Shown: positions 1-9,532, counted from the stretch's first letter. The stretch is DNA of 64,000 nucleotides from Bacillus sp. 03113 (GCF_006546985.1 NZ_VATK01000010.1:62001-126000), one strand, 5' to 3'. The notes: generated by a model not told the origin, from the sequence alone. A program made the numbers and translations.

Positions 1-182
1 AGTAGAAATAACCTTAAGCCAAATGTTTCGTTTATTTTATTTCTTATATTGGAGTTTACAATTGTTATTCAATACATTGAACAACAAAAAGCCTTAATAG
101 ATGAAAAAAGCCCTTGATAATCCAGGATTAACAAAGACTTGTATTATGCTTTAAAACAAGGTGTATGATGAACTTAAATTTA

Positions 183-391
183 AGGCTGTTTTCGTATAGA
201 TTGTTGCTTTTAAACTTCAGCCTGCATACACTTCGCTTTCCGTGGGCGAGCGTCAAGCCTCCTCGTCGCATACGCTCCTGCGGGGTCTCGCCTTTCTCGC
301 ATTCCCACAGGAGTCTACGTGTATGCAGGCTGCTCTGAAGCGTTTCTCCCAATGTTTTTGTCAAAAGCAACAAACTTTGAGAAAACAGCCT
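183..391. repeat. MITE-like element, copy 1 (209 bp, terminal inverted repeats)
   Basis: The element is bounded by an 11-bp perfect terminal inverted repeat, AGGCTGTTTTC at the left and GAAAACAGCCT at the right. Both ends are flanked by AATTTA (177-182 and 392-397), consistent with a 6-bp target duplication. The interior is GC-rich and self-complementary (GCATACAC near 223 against GTGTATGC near 320; GGCGAG against CTCGCC). It encodes no transposase. Further copies lie at 39836-40047 (same orientation) and from 63830 (reverse orientation, cut by the window end). Short ORFs read through it are not genes. Confidence 0.85.
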
Positions 392-422
392 AATTTAAAA
401 AAAGTTAGCTATCCCTATTTCT

Positions 423-1121
423 TCAATCCAACACTTCTATCATTGAAGAAAGTACTTGAATTTCCCTGAGTGGCTTATGATGACTTTCTGGCTGTCTCTT
501 ACGGTGATTAAACCAAATTGCATGCCATCCTGCTTGATTTGCCCCAACAACATCGTTTGCCCATGAGTCGCCAATGTAGAGAAAGTTTTCTGGTGAAAAC
601 GAAAACTTCTTGGCAGCTTCATGAAAAATATTTGGATCTGGTTTTGCGATTCCTATTTGATCTGAGATGAAAATACGATCACTCGAAATGTACCTAGTTA
701 AACCTAACGCTTGAATTTTGTTCGATTGATGCTGGGTTGGCCCATTAGTGATAACGCCAAGTTCAAAGCCCATTTGCGAAAGCTTTGTCAGGATTTGAGG
801 TGCTTCTGGGAATAATTCGATCGATGTAAGAGCTTTTTCATATTGAAGCTGAAATATTTGAGCTGCTTCTCTAGAAATGGTAAAGTCATAGCTTTTTAAA
901 GCTTGAATGATTCGTTGAATTCGAAGCTCCTCAAGGGTTAATTCCTTTCGAATGTAGTTCTCCCAAAGAAGATCACTCGTGTGTCTAAAGGTCTTACATA
1001 CTGATTCTATTGAAAATTCCTTCGGAAAGCTTGGGAATATCTGTTGAAATGAATCTGAAAAAGGTTTTTGATGATCATGTAAAGTATCATCTAGATCAAA
1101 AAAGATTGCTTTAATTTTCAT
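423..1121 (-). CDS. HAD-superfamily hydrolase (YjjG-like phosphatase)
   Basis: A 232-residue cytosolic phosphatase-type HAD protein. Motif I is near the N-terminus (FFDLDDTLHD, nucleophile D9 and acid/base D11). Motif II Thr lies in VITNG, the motif III Lys in AKPDPNIF, and motif IV in GDSWANDV. An alpha-helical cap of about 80 residues sits between motifs I and II, as in subfamily I enzymes that act on small phosphomonoesters such as nucleotides. The ATG follows AGGAGAAATAAAGTT, and the radical SAM gene ends only 30 bases upstream on the same strand, so the two are probably co-transcribed. The substrate cannot be read from sequence. Confidence 0.85.
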   Translation of the reverse strand: MKIKAIFFDLDDTLHDHQKPFSDSFQQIFPSFPKEFSIESVCKTFRHTSDLLWENYIRKELTLEELRIQRIIQALKSYDFTISREAAQIFQLQYEKALTSIELFPEAPQILTKLSQMGFELGVITNGPTQHQSNKIQALGLTRYISSDRIFISDQIGIAKPDPNIFHEAAKKFSFSPENFLYIGDSWANDVVGANQAGWHAIWFNHRKRQPESHHKPLREIQVLSSMIEVLD

Positions 1122-1151
1122 AACTTTATTTCTCCTAAAAAATGATTCTAT

Positions 1152-2333
1152 TTATTGTATATCTCCGAAACAATTTGACTGATGTTTACTTCTCAGCACT
1201 TGCGGAATGTAAACACAGAATGGTTCACTTTCCATATAATCTCCGGTTACGGCATAGGCTCTTGAACGGGAGCCCCCGCAAATATGACGGAATTCGCAAA
1301 CACCACACTTGCCTTTATAGTTGTCTGGCTGGCGCAAATCCTTGAACACTTTCGCTTCACGGTAAATTTTTGCTAGCGGAGTTTCGCGAACGTTGCCTGC
1401 TATTATTGGCAGCAAACCGCTTGGCATCACATCACCAATATGTGAAACGAAGGCGAAACCATTCCCATCATTCACACCCTTGGGTGCACGTTTTAATCCA
1501 TCTATCATGGATGCGACGTCTTTTGTAATTGTATCCTCGTAATGTATTTCTCCCTTCTCAATTTTATGTTCTCGCATTTTTTGTTGCAGTACAACACGTC
1601 TATAATGCTGAGCGGCAGTTGTTTTAATATCAAAGGGTGCTGTTTTGCTTAAATGATATAGCCATATAAAAATCTTTTCATGTTCTAAAGGTGTTATACA
1701 ATCTTTAATTTGGCCTCTTCCGGTTGGTACCAATAGAAAGATATACCACATAACTGCTTTCAATTCACCGACGAGTTTTGCCATATCTTCTAAATGCTCA
1801 TAATTATAGCGGGATATCACCGTATTGATTTGCAGGGGCATTTGTAATTCATTTAAAATGTTTATTTTTTCAATGGTAAGATCAAACGATCCAGCTACTC
1901 CTCGAAAAGGATCATGAATGTCAGCTCTTGGTGCATCAAGACTAAAACCCCAACGAGAAAGCCCTACCTCTTTGGCACGCTCCATTTTTTCATTTGTTAC
2001 ATTTGAAGTGGCACTTGGCACCATGGAAACACGCATCCCTTTTTGGATCGCATAATCCGCTAGCTCGAATAAATCTTCTCTTAGCATGCAATCTCCACCG
2101 GTAAAAACAAGCATTGGATTATCCATTGCATAGATGTCATCTATCAGCTTAAGCCCTTCCTCATACGTCAATTCTCGAGGATCGGGAATGAATTGAGCAT
2201 CTGCACGACAATGTACACATTTAAGCTCACACGCTCTTGTTACCTCCCAAATAACAATAAAAGGATTTTGATGATAGTCGATTTCTTTTCCATGAGAATG
2301 CCCCACACTATGAGTATGTCTTCTTCCATTCAT
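1152..2333 (-). CDS. Radical SAM/SPASM protein, TIGR04053-like
   Basis: A 393-residue radical SAM enzyme. The SAM-binding [4Fe-4S] motif CELKCVHC (C35, C39, C42) is followed by a TIM-barrel region (FTGGDC, GFSLDAP). A C-terminal SPASM region has Cys clusters (CGVCEFRHICGG and a later EPFC) that would bind auxiliary clusters. The family is related to the heme-pathway proteins NirJ/AhbD and to peptide-modifying SPASM enzymes. The first 20 residues are His-rich (HTHSVGHSHG), possibly metal-binding. No precursor peptide or heme gene adjoins it; its only operon partner is the HAD gene. The reaction is unknown. Confidence 0.8.
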   Translation of the reverse strand: MNGRRHTHSVGHSHGKEIDYHQNPFIVIWEVTRACELKCVHCRADAQFIPDPRELTYEEGLKLIDDIYAMDNPMLVFTGGDCMLREDLFELADYAIQKGMRVSMVPSATSNVTNEKMERAKEVGLSRWGFSLDAPRADIHDPFRGVAGSFDLTIEKINILNELQMPLQINTVISRYNYEHLEDMAKLVGELKAVMWYIFLLVPTGRGQIKDCITPLEHEKIFIWLYHLSKTAPFDIKTTAAQHYRRVVLQQKMREHKIEKGEIHYEDTITKDVASMIDGLKRAPKGVNDGNGFAFVSHIGDVMPSGLLPIIAGNVRETPLAKIYREAKVFKDLRQPDNYKGKCGVCEFRHICGGSRSRAYAVTGDYMESEPFCVYIPQVLRSKHQSNCFGDIQ

Positions 2334-2642
2334 CTAAATCACCATACTTTTCTCAATTATATCCTAAATTGATGACGGGACAACTTATGCTTCATGTCCT
2401 ATCCCATCAAAATATCGTACTTTAACGATTTTGACAGTTAGTTTCATCACAGTTTTTCAATGACGATTTTTCTTGCCACATAAAATAAAATTTCTACTGG
2501 GCTTTAAAAAGGCAATTATAGTATTGAGAAATCTAAGATAGCTTGCACTTCTGTAAATAAAGAAAAAAAATCGGCTCTTTAACGCCAAAGGCACCTTGGA
2601 AAGATATACAATAAGGGAAAGAAATATGGAGGACGTGAAAAG
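2334..2642. other. Intergenic region between divergent genes
   Basis: This holds the 5' regions of the leftward radical SAM gene and the rightward DUF2691 gene. A ribosome-binding site GGAGGAC lies at about 2628-2634 for the rightward gene. No riboswitch, palindromic operator or small ORF stood out. Confidence 0.5.
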
Positions 2643-3077
2643 TTGAAAAGAGGCATCAACTTTGAGATACCAAATGAATATGGAACCTTTCTTGGAGATG
2701 CTCTAAAGCCAATTGATCTTTCTGACTTCAATTGGCTAATTGGGGATGGCGAGTCTTATATAACTGTTAATGATCAATTAGATGAAGAACTTTTTCTAGA
2801 AAATCAACTATTCTTTGAAGGTGATTTATTAAAAAAACGAATTGAAACGAATCTATATTATGTGATTTCCGCTGATTTAAAAGCCTATCCAAAAGATACA
2901 AACGTTTACGATATTGAGACGTATGAACAGTTTATTCATAGCGAATGCCACCTGGTTTTATTAATTGCAGATTGCTGTTTTACAACCATCTATATAAAGG
3001 ATAAAGAAGCACTCGAATTATTATTCAATAACGCAATTCATTGCGGGTTTAAAAATATTCAATATATCACCCGATGA
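2643..3077 (+). CDS. DUF2691-family protein
   Basis: A 144-residue cytosolic protein of a Bacillus-restricted family. The N-terminus (KRGINFEIPNEYGTFLG) and the central FNWLIGDGESY are as I recall for DUF2691. There is no signal peptide or membrane segment. Translation starts at TTG, justified by GGAGGAC upstream at suitable spacing. It stands alone, is followed by a terminator, and has no known function. Confidence 0.7.
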   Translation: MKRGINFEIPNEYGTFLGDALKPIDLSDFNWLIGDGESYITVNDQLDEELFLENQLFFEGDLLKKRIETNLYYVISADLKAYPKDTNVYDIETYEQFIHSECHLVLLIADCCFTTIYIKDKEALELLFNNAIHCGFKNIQYITR

Positions 3078-3170
3078 AAATGACACAAGGGCAAAACTAT
3101 CTGTCTGGTAAAAAACATGAACATTAGAAACTTAAATAAGTATTCTTAAAATGAATAAACTATTATTTGA

Positions 3171-3220
3171 GCCCGAATTATGTTTACTTTTACTAGGTAA
3201 ACGTAATTCGGGCTTCTTTT
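3171..3220 (+). terminator. Rho-independent terminator after the DUF2691 gene
   Basis: The stem GCCCGAATTA...TAATTCGGGC is extended by GTTTAC/GTAAAC and followed by TTCTTTT. The converging DUF3221 gene ends at 3254, so the hairpin may act in both directions. Confidence 0.85.
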
Positions 3221-3253
3221 AGTTATTAAAATCTATAAACTATATTTTAGGAA

Positions 3254-3604
3254 TTATTTATAGTATATTTCTATTCTTTTGGCTTTTGCTTGTTCTGGAT
3301 AACTCGTATAAATATCACCTCGAATCCAAATTTTCACTTTATCTCCCTTTTTAAACGAGTTTGCCTCTTTAGAAGAAATCCCAATTAAAGGTAAATTATA
3401 ATCTTTTATGATTTCGTTGCTTGTCTTATTTTTAATTTCATTATACTTTTCTATAGTTAAATCTTGTGCAACAAGTAAAGAGTTTTCATCCACTTCTAAA
3501 ATAATACCTTTTACTTCGGGTAAAGAATTCTTAAATAATACGAATAATAGTCCGGATGTTATAAAGAATATACATAGATATGATATAATCTTTAGTTTTT
3601 TCAT
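3254..3604 (-). CDS. DUF3221 (YobA-like) membrane-anchored or secreted protein
   Basis: About 116 residues. An N-terminal hydrophobic segment (KIISYLCIFFITSGLLFVLF) is a membrane anchor or uncleaved signal. The exported domain has an OB-like pattern (VKGIILEVDENSLLVA, then FKKGDKVKIWI) typical of DUF3221. The start at 3604 is preferred over the longer frame to 3628 because AAGGAGG lies about 6 bases upstream of it. The function is unknown; relatives are small secreted or membrane proteins of bacilli. Confidence 0.65.
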   Translation of the reverse strand: MKKLKIISYLCIFFITSGLLFVLFKNSLPEVKGIILEVDENSLLVAQDLTIEKYNEIKNKTSNEIIKDYNLPLIGISSKEANSFKKGDKVKIWIRGDIYTSYPEQAKAKRIEIYYK

Positions 3605-3668
3605 ACTATCCTCCTTACTTGTGCTCATATCTTATTTCTCGTTTCTTTTTCTCCCTCCACTTGAATAC

Positions 3669-4577
3669 TCATTCGTCCTCTTTGATTTTATTAATTGTCC
3701 ATTTTTTATTTAATGAATTGATAAATGTTTTTACGTTCTTATTATTTTGCATGATTGGTGAATAAACATAGGAAAGCATTCTGTTAAAGGATTGATTTTT
3801 CAGCTTAATTATAGAAAGATTGCCTTGCTGTAAATCTCTTTTAATTACACTATGAGATAGAAGTGATAAACCCATCCCATTTATTAATGTTTCTTTTATG
3901 CCTTGATTGCTGCTGATTGTAAGAAATGATTTCACTTTTAGTCCATTTGTACGGATCACATGATTTAAATATTCGCGGGTTCCTGAACCAATCTCTCTTG
4001 TTATCCATGTTTGATTCTGAAGATCATCAATGGTCACTTCGTCCTTAAGAGCAAGTTGGTGATGATTAGAGGAAACAATAAAAAGCTCATCTTGCATAAA
4101 AGAGTGTACAGAAAGCTCCTTTTCATTTGTTTGACCTTCAATCAGCCCTATATCCACTTGATACAAGCGAACGGCTTGGACAATTTCGTCTGTGTTTCCA
4201 ATAACCACTTGAAGCTCGAGCTCTGGATAGTCGTTCTGCAGGTCAATAAGCAAAGAAGGCAATAAATACTCGCCAATGGTAAAGCTTGCTCCTATCTTTA
4301 ATTCTCCTTTTATAGAATTATGATGTTCCAGTATATCTTGTCTAGTCTGTTCGTAAATCGTGATCATTTGCTTAGCTCGATCATATAATATCTCGCCTGT
4401 TGGCGTGATTTTCAAAAATTTTGGCGAACGAAGAAATAATTTTGTCTGAAATTCTTTTTCTAAATTTTTTATATGTAAGCTCACACTTGGCTGAGACAAA
4501 AGAAGTATTTCCGCTGTTTTTGTAAAATTTTTTACTTCAACAAGAGTTACGAAGGTTTTTAACGCGTCGTAATACAA
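3669..4577 (-). CDS. cysL: LysR-type regulator CysL, activator of cysJI
   Basis: A 302-residue LysR protein. The N-terminal winged helix-turn-helix (residues 1-60, FTKTAEILLLSQPSVSLHIKN) is followed by a periplasmic-binding-protein-like effector domain. It is divergent from cysJI across 449 bases, the arrangement in B. subtilis, where CysL (YwfK) activates the sulfite reductase operon. Assignment rests on family plus this context. The shared intergenic region carries a palindromic element at 4852-4999 that may affect the promoters. Confidence 0.85.
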   Translation of the reverse strand: MYYDALKTFVTLVEVKNFTKTAEILLLSQPSVSLHIKNLEKEFQTKLFLRSPKFLKITPTGEILYDRAKQMITIYEQTRQDILEHHNSIKGELKIGASFTIGEYLLPSLLIDLQNDYPELELQVVIGNTDEIVQAVRLYQVDIGLIEGQTNEKELSVHSFMQDELFIVSSNHHQLALKDEVTIDDLQNQTWITREIGSGTREYLNHVIRTNGLKVKSFLTISSNQGIKETLINGMGLSLLSHSVIKRDLQQGNLSIIKLKNQSFNRMLSYVYSPIMQNNKNVKTFINSLNKKWTINKIKEDE

Positions 4578-4851
4578 AATAAACCCACCTTATTATTAAT
4601 AATTTTAATAGCTATAATAATTTATATATATTTTACTAATGACGTTTCTTTTGGTAAAGTTCTACTAGAAACTTTTTTCAGAATAAAAATGTACTAACTC
4701 GTAAGCACTTATTAATTATTTACATGGTGAAAACCAACTTTATTTATAGGATTAATAGAAGTAAAGTGAATGTTTGATTATTTTTTCACTAATCTTGTAT
4801 GTCAATTATTGTTGAAACTAGTCATAATAATTATAATAGCCTATGATAAGT

Positions 4852-4999
4852 TTATCCCGCATTAACGGTCATTAAATCCCCACCTCAAAGTATAAGTGTA
4901 AACGAAAAATCCTAGGTGAGGGATAACTGACCGTAAATGCCCGATTAATTTAATTAAAAATCAGTGGGGATGAACCCCCCACTGATTGAAGTTTCATTT
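4852..4999 (+). mobile_element. Palindromic IS200/IS605-like non-autonomous element, copy 1
   Basis: It begins TTTATCCCGCATTAACGG and ends ATTGAAGTTTCA. The left part folds with ACGGTCA (4865-4871) against TGACCGT (4928-4934), and ATCCCCACCT (4876-4885) against AGGTGAGGGAT (4914-4924) with one bulged base. The right part has AATCAGTGGGG (4959-4969) against CCCCACTGATT (4977-4987). Subterminal hairpins, no inverted termini and no duplication fit elements mobilised by IS200/IS605 transposases. No tnpA or tnpB is present. A second copy is at 34152-34402 and a reduced one at 19178-19212. Confidence 0.65.
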
Positions 5000-5026
5000 T
5001 ATAATCCTTTGTGAGGTGGATATCTT

Positions 5027-6862
5027 TTGCAACTTAAAGTTTTGAACAGTCCTTTTAGTCAGGAGCAGGCAGAGCTCCTTAATCGACTTCTGCCGACCTT
5101 AACAGAATCACAAAAAGTTTGGTTGAGTGGTTACCTAGCCGCTGCCCAAATTTCGACGGCACAAGCTACAACAGCAACTCCACAAGTACAGAATGCAGAG
5201 CTTCCTGCTCAAAGCCCTGTACAGGCTATTTCAAAAGAAGTGACCATTCTTTTTGGATCACAATCTGGAAATGCACAAGGACTTGCTGAGAAGGCTGGTA
5301 AAACACTCGAAAGCCAAGGCTTTCAAGTAACCGTCTTATCCATGAGTGATTTTAAACCGAACAACTTAAAGAAAATTCAAAATCTCCTAATTGTCGCAAG
5401 TACACACGGCGATGGAGTACCACCGGATAATGCTATTTCTTTTCATGAGTTTCTTCATGGCAAAAGAGCTCCAAAGCTTGACGGCCTTCGCTTTGCTGTA
5501 CTATCTCTTGGGGATAGCTCGTATGAGTTGTTCTGTCAAACAGGTAAGGATTTCGACAAGCGTTTAGAAGAGCTGGGCGGTACAAGAATTCACCCTCGTG
5601 TTGATTGCGACTTAGACTATGATGAGCCAGCAGCTAAATGGCTTCAAGGAGTCATTGGCAGCTTTAGTGAAGCACAAGCTAATAATACTGCTGATGCTGC
5701 TCCAGCTACAGCAGCTCCTCAAGCTGTAAAAACAGAGTATACAAGATTAAATCCTTTTAAAGCTGAAGTACTTGAAAACATTAACTTAAATGGCCGCGGT
5801 TCAAATAAAGAAACGAGACATCTTGAACTATCTCTTGAAGGATCTGGCCTGTCATTTGAACCAGGTGACTGCCTAGGCGTCTATCCGGAAAATGATCCAG
5901 TTCTTGTAGACTTGCTTCTTGAGGAAACGAAATGGAATCCAGAAGAAATTGTGACGGTCAATAAAGAGGGCGATGTTCGATCCCTAAGAGATGCACTTCT
6001 TTCACACTTTGAAATTACCGTATTAACAAAATCGCTGCTTGATAAAGCGTCAAATCTAACTGCAAGCGCAAAGTTAAAAGAGCTTTTAGCCGCAGAAAAT
6101 AAAGAAAAATTAAAAGAATATATTAAAGGACGCGATTTAATTGATTTAATCCGTGATTTCGGTCCTTGGGGTGCTTCTGTACAGGAGTTTGTCTCTATTC
6201 TTAGAAAAATACCAGTCCGTCTATATTCAATTGCAAGCAGCTTTAACGCAAATCCCGATGAAGTTCATTTGACAATCGGTGCAGTTCGATACGAGGCACA
6301 TGGACGCGATCGTAAAGGGGTAAGTTCTATTTTAACAGCAGAACGATTACAGCCTGGTGATAAGTTGCCCGTTTACATTCAAAACAACAAAAACTTTAAA
6401 CTGCCAAGCAACCCGGATACTCCAATTATCATGGTTGGTCCTGGGACAGGAATTGCCCCTTTCCGTTCTTTTATGCAGGAGCGCGAGGAAACAGGTGCAC
6501 AAGGAAAATCATGGTTGTTCTTCGGTGACCAGCATTTTGTAACGGATTTCCTTTACCAGACCGAATGGCAAAAACTAGTGGAAAACGGTGTGTTGACGAA
6601 AATGGATGTTGCCTTTTCTCGTGATACAGCTGAAAAGGTATATGTACAGCATCGTATGCTTGAGCATAGTAAAGAATTGTTTGAGTGGCTCCAAGAAGGT
6701 GCAAACTTCTATGTTTGTGGTGACAAAACAAACATGGCCAAGGATGTTCATAACGCATTGTTAACCATTATCGAAAAAGAAGGCGGCTTAAGTCGTGAGA
6801 AAGCTGAAGAATATTTAGCAGGCATGCAAAAAGAAAAACGTTACCAACGTGATGTATACTGA
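5027..6862 (+). CDS. cysJ: Sulfite reductase [NADPH] flavoprotein alpha subunit
   Basis: A 611-residue electron-transfer subunit that passes NADPH electrons through FAD and FMN to CysI for six-electron reduction of sulfite to sulfide. The flavodoxin domain (about 70-205) opens with TILFGSQSGNAQG. An Ala/Pro-rich linker follows, then the FAD domain with RLYSIASS (about 395) and the NADP domain with GPGTGIAPFR (about 470), ending in the usual RYQRDVY. Start is TTG with GTGAGGTGG upstream; the N-terminus MQLKVLNSPF matches Bacillus CysJ. cysI follows after 26 bases. Confidence 0.97.
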   Translation: MQLKVLNSPFSQEQAELLNRLLPTLTESQKVWLSGYLAAAQISTAQATTATPQVQNAELPAQSPVQAISKEVTILFGSQSGNAQGLAEKAGKTLESQGFQVTVLSMSDFKPNNLKKIQNLLIVASTHGDGVPPDNAISFHEFLHGKRAPKLDGLRFAVLSLGDSSYELFCQTGKDFDKRLEELGGTRIHPRVDCDLDYDEPAAKWLQGVIGSFSEAQANNTADAAPATAAPQAVKTEYTRLNPFKAEVLENINLNGRGSNKETRHLELSLEGSGLSFEPGDCLGVYPENDPVLVDLLLEETKWNPEEIVTVNKEGDVRSLRDALLSHFEITVLTKSLLDKASNLTASAKLKELLAAENKEKLKEYIKGRDLIDLIRDFGPWGASVQEFVSILRKIPVRLYSIASSFNANPDEVHLTIGAVRYEAHGRDRKGVSSILTAERLQPGDKLPVYIQNNKNFKLPSNPDTPIIMVGPGTGIAPFRSFMQEREETGAQGKSWLFFGDQHFVTDFLYQTEWQKLVENGVLTKMDVAFSRDTAEKVYVQHRMLEHSKELFEWLQEGANFYVCGDKTNMAKDVHNALLTIIEKEGGLSREKAEEYLAGMQKEKRYQRDVY

Positions 6863-6888
6863 TTTTGGATTGAAAGGAGTTTATCAAC

Positions 6889-8607
6889 ATGGTGAACCAA
6901 ATATTAAAAGCACCAGAAGGCCCTGCTAGTGATGTAGAGCGTATAAAAGAAGAAAGCAACTATTTACGCGGAACGCTAGCAGAATCAATGTTAGAACCGC
7001 TTAGCTCTGGAATTTCCGACGATGATAATCGCTTGATGAAATTTCATGGAAGCTACTTGCAAGATGACCGTGATCTTCGTAATGAACGTCAAAAACAAAA
7101 ACTGGAGCCAGCCTATCAGTTCATGCTGCGCGTTCGTACTCCTGGTGGAGTTTCAACATCTGAACAATGGCTTGTTATGGATGAGCTCGCTGATAAATAC
7201 GGGAATGGCACTTTAAAACTGACTACACGTCAAGCGTTTCAAATGCACGGAATTTTAAAATGGCATATGAAAAAAACGATTCAAGATATACATGCATCCC
7301 TTTTAGATACAATTGCTGCATGCGGAGATGTAAATCGTAACGTCATGTGCAACCCGAACCCATATCAATCGGAGCTTCATTCCGAGGTATTTGAATGGTC
7401 GAAGCAATTGAGTGATTACTTATTACCGCGTACAAGAGCGTATCATGAGCTTTGGCTCGATGAAGAAAAGGTAGTAGGTACACCGGAACAAGATGAAGTT
7501 GAACCGATGTATGGTCCTCTTTATTTACCGAGAAAGTTTAAAATCGGCGTCGCTGTGCCTCCATCAAATGACATTGATGTCTTTTCACAGGATCTTGGTT
7601 TCATTGCGATTGTAGAAGATGAAAAGCTAATCGGTTTTAACGTAGCAATTGGCGGCGGTATGGGTATGACGCATGGTGATAAAGCAACGTATCCACAGCT
7701 TGCAAAAGTAATCGGCTTCTGTACACCAGATCAAATTCTTGATGTGGCAGAAAAAGTCATTACAATTCAGCGTGATTATGGAAACCGTTCAGTCCGTAAA
7801 AATGCTCGTTTCAAATACACCGTTGACCGTTTAGGGCTTGAAAATGTAATCGTTGAGATCCAAAATCGCCTTGGCTGGAAGCTTGAAGAAGCAAAGCCAT
7901 TTCATTTTGACGACAACGGCGACCGCTACGGTTGGGTAAAAGGTGTTAAAGGAACATGGCATTTTACACTGTTTGTCCAAGGTGGACGTATCGCTGATTA
8001 TGAGGACTACAAGCTAAAAACTGGCTTACGTGAAATTGCCAAAATTCACACTGGAGATTTTCGCCTGACAGCCAATCAAAACCTTGTGATTGCTAACGTA
8101 TCAAGCCAGAATAAGAAAAAGATAGACGAGCTAATCGAACAATACGGCTTAACAGATGGCAAGCATTACTCTGCATTACGCCGAAGTTCTCTAGCCTGTG
8201 TATCTCTTCCAACTTGTGGATTAGCGATGGCAGAAGCCGAACGTTATCTACCAGTCCTTTTAGGAAAAATCGAAGAGATTGTCGATGAAAATGGTCTTCG
8301 TGACAAAGAAATTACGATCCGCATGACAGGCTGTCCAAACGGCTGTGCTCGACCTGCTCTTGGTGAAATCGCCTTTATCGGTAAAGGTCCTGGTAAATAC
8401 AATATGTACCTTGGAGCAGCGTTCGATGGCAGCCGTCTAAGCAAAATGTACCGTGAAAACATCGGAGAAGAAGAAATTTTGAATGAACTGCGAGTTTTAC
8501 TTCCTCACTACGCAAAAGAACGTAAGGAAGGCGAACACTTTGGAGACTTTGTCATTCGTGCCGGTGTTATTAAAGCAGTGACAGACGGAACTAATTTTCA
8601 TGATTAA
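6889..8607 (+). CDS. cysI: Sulfite reductase [NADPH] hemoprotein beta subunit
   Basis: A 572-residue siroheme/[4Fe-4S] subunit catalysing sulfite reduction to sulfide. The cluster and siroheme ligands are CVSLPTC (CX5C) and MTGCPNGC (CX3C) near residues 440-490. The substrate-binding Arg/Lys region [10 protein letters not shown] is also present. The ATG follows GAAAGGAG. It is co-transcribed with cysJ, and the terminator immediately downstream closes the two-gene operon. Confidence 0.97.
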   Translation: MVNQILKAPEGPASDVERIKEESNYLRGTLAESMLEPLSSGISDDDNRLMKFHGSYLQDDRDLRNERQKQKLEPAYQFMLRVRTPGGVSTSEQWLVMDELADKYGNGTLKLTTRQAFQMHGILKWHMKKTIQDIHASLLDTIAACGDVNRNVMCNPNPYQSELHSEVFEWSKQLSDYLLPRTRAYHELWLDEEKVVGTPEQDEVEPMYGPLYLPRKFKIGVAVPPSNDIDVFSQDLGFIAIVEDEKLIGFNVAIGGGMGMTHGDKATYPQLAKVIGFCTPDQILDVAEKVITIQRDYGNRSVRKNARFKYTVDRLGLENVIVEIQNRLGWKLEEAKPFHFDDNGDRYGWVKGVKGTWHFTLFVQGGRIADYEDYKLKTGLREIAKIHTGDFRLTANQNLVIANVSSQNKKKIDELIEQYGLTDGKHYSALRRSSLACVSLPTCGLAMAEAERYLPVLLGKIEEIVDENGLRDKEITIRMTGCPNGCARPALGEIAFIGKGPGKYNMYLGAAFDGSRLSKMYRENIGEEEILNELRVLLPHYAKERKEGEHFGDFVIRAGVIKAVTDGTNFHD

Positions 8608-8638
8608 GGAAATTTAAACAACTTCTTTTAGATTAGGT

Positions 8639-8677
8639 AAACCCTATTCTCATCTAAAACTGAGAATAGGGTTTTTT
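8639..8677 (+). terminator. Terminator of cysJI
   Basis: Perfect stem AAACCCTATTCTCA against TGAGAATAGGGTTT followed by a T-run. Confidence 0.95.
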
Positions 8678-8765
8678 ATCGATTTTCGAAATTATTTATC
8701 GATTTTCGCAGTTTTTTTATCGATTTTGTAAATATTTTATCGATTTCAGATGTTTTTTTATCATT
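8676..8765. repeat. Array of TTATCGATTT repeats at about 20.5-bp spacing
   Basis: ATCGAT cores start at 8678, 8698, 8719 and 8739, with a degenerate fifth (ATCATT) at 8760. Each is preceded by a T-run and the first three are followed by TTT. Spacing of 20, 21, 20 and 21 bases equals two helical turns, which would put each copy on the same DNA face. No protein is encoded. A binding-site array is possible but not shown. Confidence 0.7.
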
Positions 8766-8870
8766 CACACACAAATTAAGAAGTTTTTCTGATAGTAAGG
8801 AAGGGACATTTCATAAAAAAGAAGAATATTACTCTTTCATATAAGATAATCATAAAGAGGAGTAATCATA

Positions 8871-9329
8871 ATGGAGAATATTACAAAAGCTACCGTTTTA
8901 GATGCTTCAGAAATACTTTCGTTACAAAAATTAGCTTACAGTAGTGAAGCTGAGCTATATGGTAATTATGATATAGAGCCCCTTAAACAAACTGTTGAAG
9001 ATGTTGAAAAAGCGTTTGAAACCCATCTCATTTTAAAGTACGTCCATAACAGGAAAATTGTTGGTTCTATAAGGGCCTATGAAAAAGACGGAACATGCTA
9101 CATAGGAAAAGTAATGGTTCATCCCGATTTTCAAAACAGAGGGATTGGAAAAGAATTAGTAAAAGAAATCGAAGGTTTTTTTGCTGATGTTCGCTACGAA
9201 TTATTCACCGGAAGTAAAAGCATTAAAAACATTTCGTTTTATGAAAAATTAGGATATCAAGGTTACAAAACCGGAAAAATGGATAGTGAAGAAACTATTT
9301 TTCTATTTATGGAAAAATTAAGAAAGTAG
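8871..9329 (+). CDS. GNAT-family N-acetyltransferase
   Basis: A 152-residue acetyl-CoA-dependent transferase. Motif A is VMVHPDFQNRGIGKELV (about 81-97), with the Q/R-x-x-G-x-G/A CoA-binding loop, followed by the motif B pattern FYEKLGYQ. The ATG follows AGAGGAGTAATC. It is a single gene after the ATCGAT array. The acceptor substrate is unknown. Confidence 0.85.
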   Translation: MENITKATVLDASEILSLQKLAYSSEAELYGNYDIEPLKQTVEDVEKAFETHLILKYVHNRKIVGSIRAYEKDGTCYIGKVMVHPDFQNRGIGKELVKEIEGFFADVRYELFTGSKSIKNISFYEKLGYQGYKTGKMDSEETIFLFMEKLRK

Positions 9330-9336
9330 ACGCACC

Positions 9337-9440
9337 TTGATAAGCTCCAACATGCTGAAATGACGCTTCTGTATAGAAGGTGTTCTTTACCTTTCATTTA
9401 GGAGTGACTTCAGCCTAAAGGGCTAGGTGCTTGAGTAAGA
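9337..9440. repeat. Degenerate copy of the GCGC-rich dispersed repeat
   Basis: It has CACCTTGATAAGCTCC at one end and GGCTAGGTGCTTGAG at the other, with a middle (GAAGGTGTTCTTTACC) like that of the copies at 40803 and 60121. No reading frame is supported. Confidence 0.45.
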
Positions 9441-9455
9441 CACTTTCTAATTAAC

Positions 9456-9497
9456 GAAAAGACTCTGAAAAGCATTTATTACTTTCCAGAGTCTTTA
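9456..9497 (-). terminator. Terminator of the thi operon
   Basis: On the minus strand, AAAGACTCTGGAAAG pairs with CTTTTCAGAGTCTTT and ends in Ts, about 36 bases past the thiY stop. Confidence 0.8.
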
Positions 9498-9532
9498 CAT
9501 CATGTGTAACTACGTTCATTTATTAATGGAAC

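Noticed and set aside
242..469. ORFs running through the MITE copies (also 39784-40071 on the minus strand)
   Set aside because: They translate the repeat itself, and copies in different places give near-identical peptides in both strands; no ribosome-binding site is present.
5000..5005. TATAAT as the -10 box of cysJ
   Set aside because: A start 7 bases downstream would fall on the ribosome-binding site, and no -35 box is placed correctly.
8676..8765. CRISPR array
   Set aside because: Units are about 20 bases in total, with no unique spacers of usual length and no cas genes.
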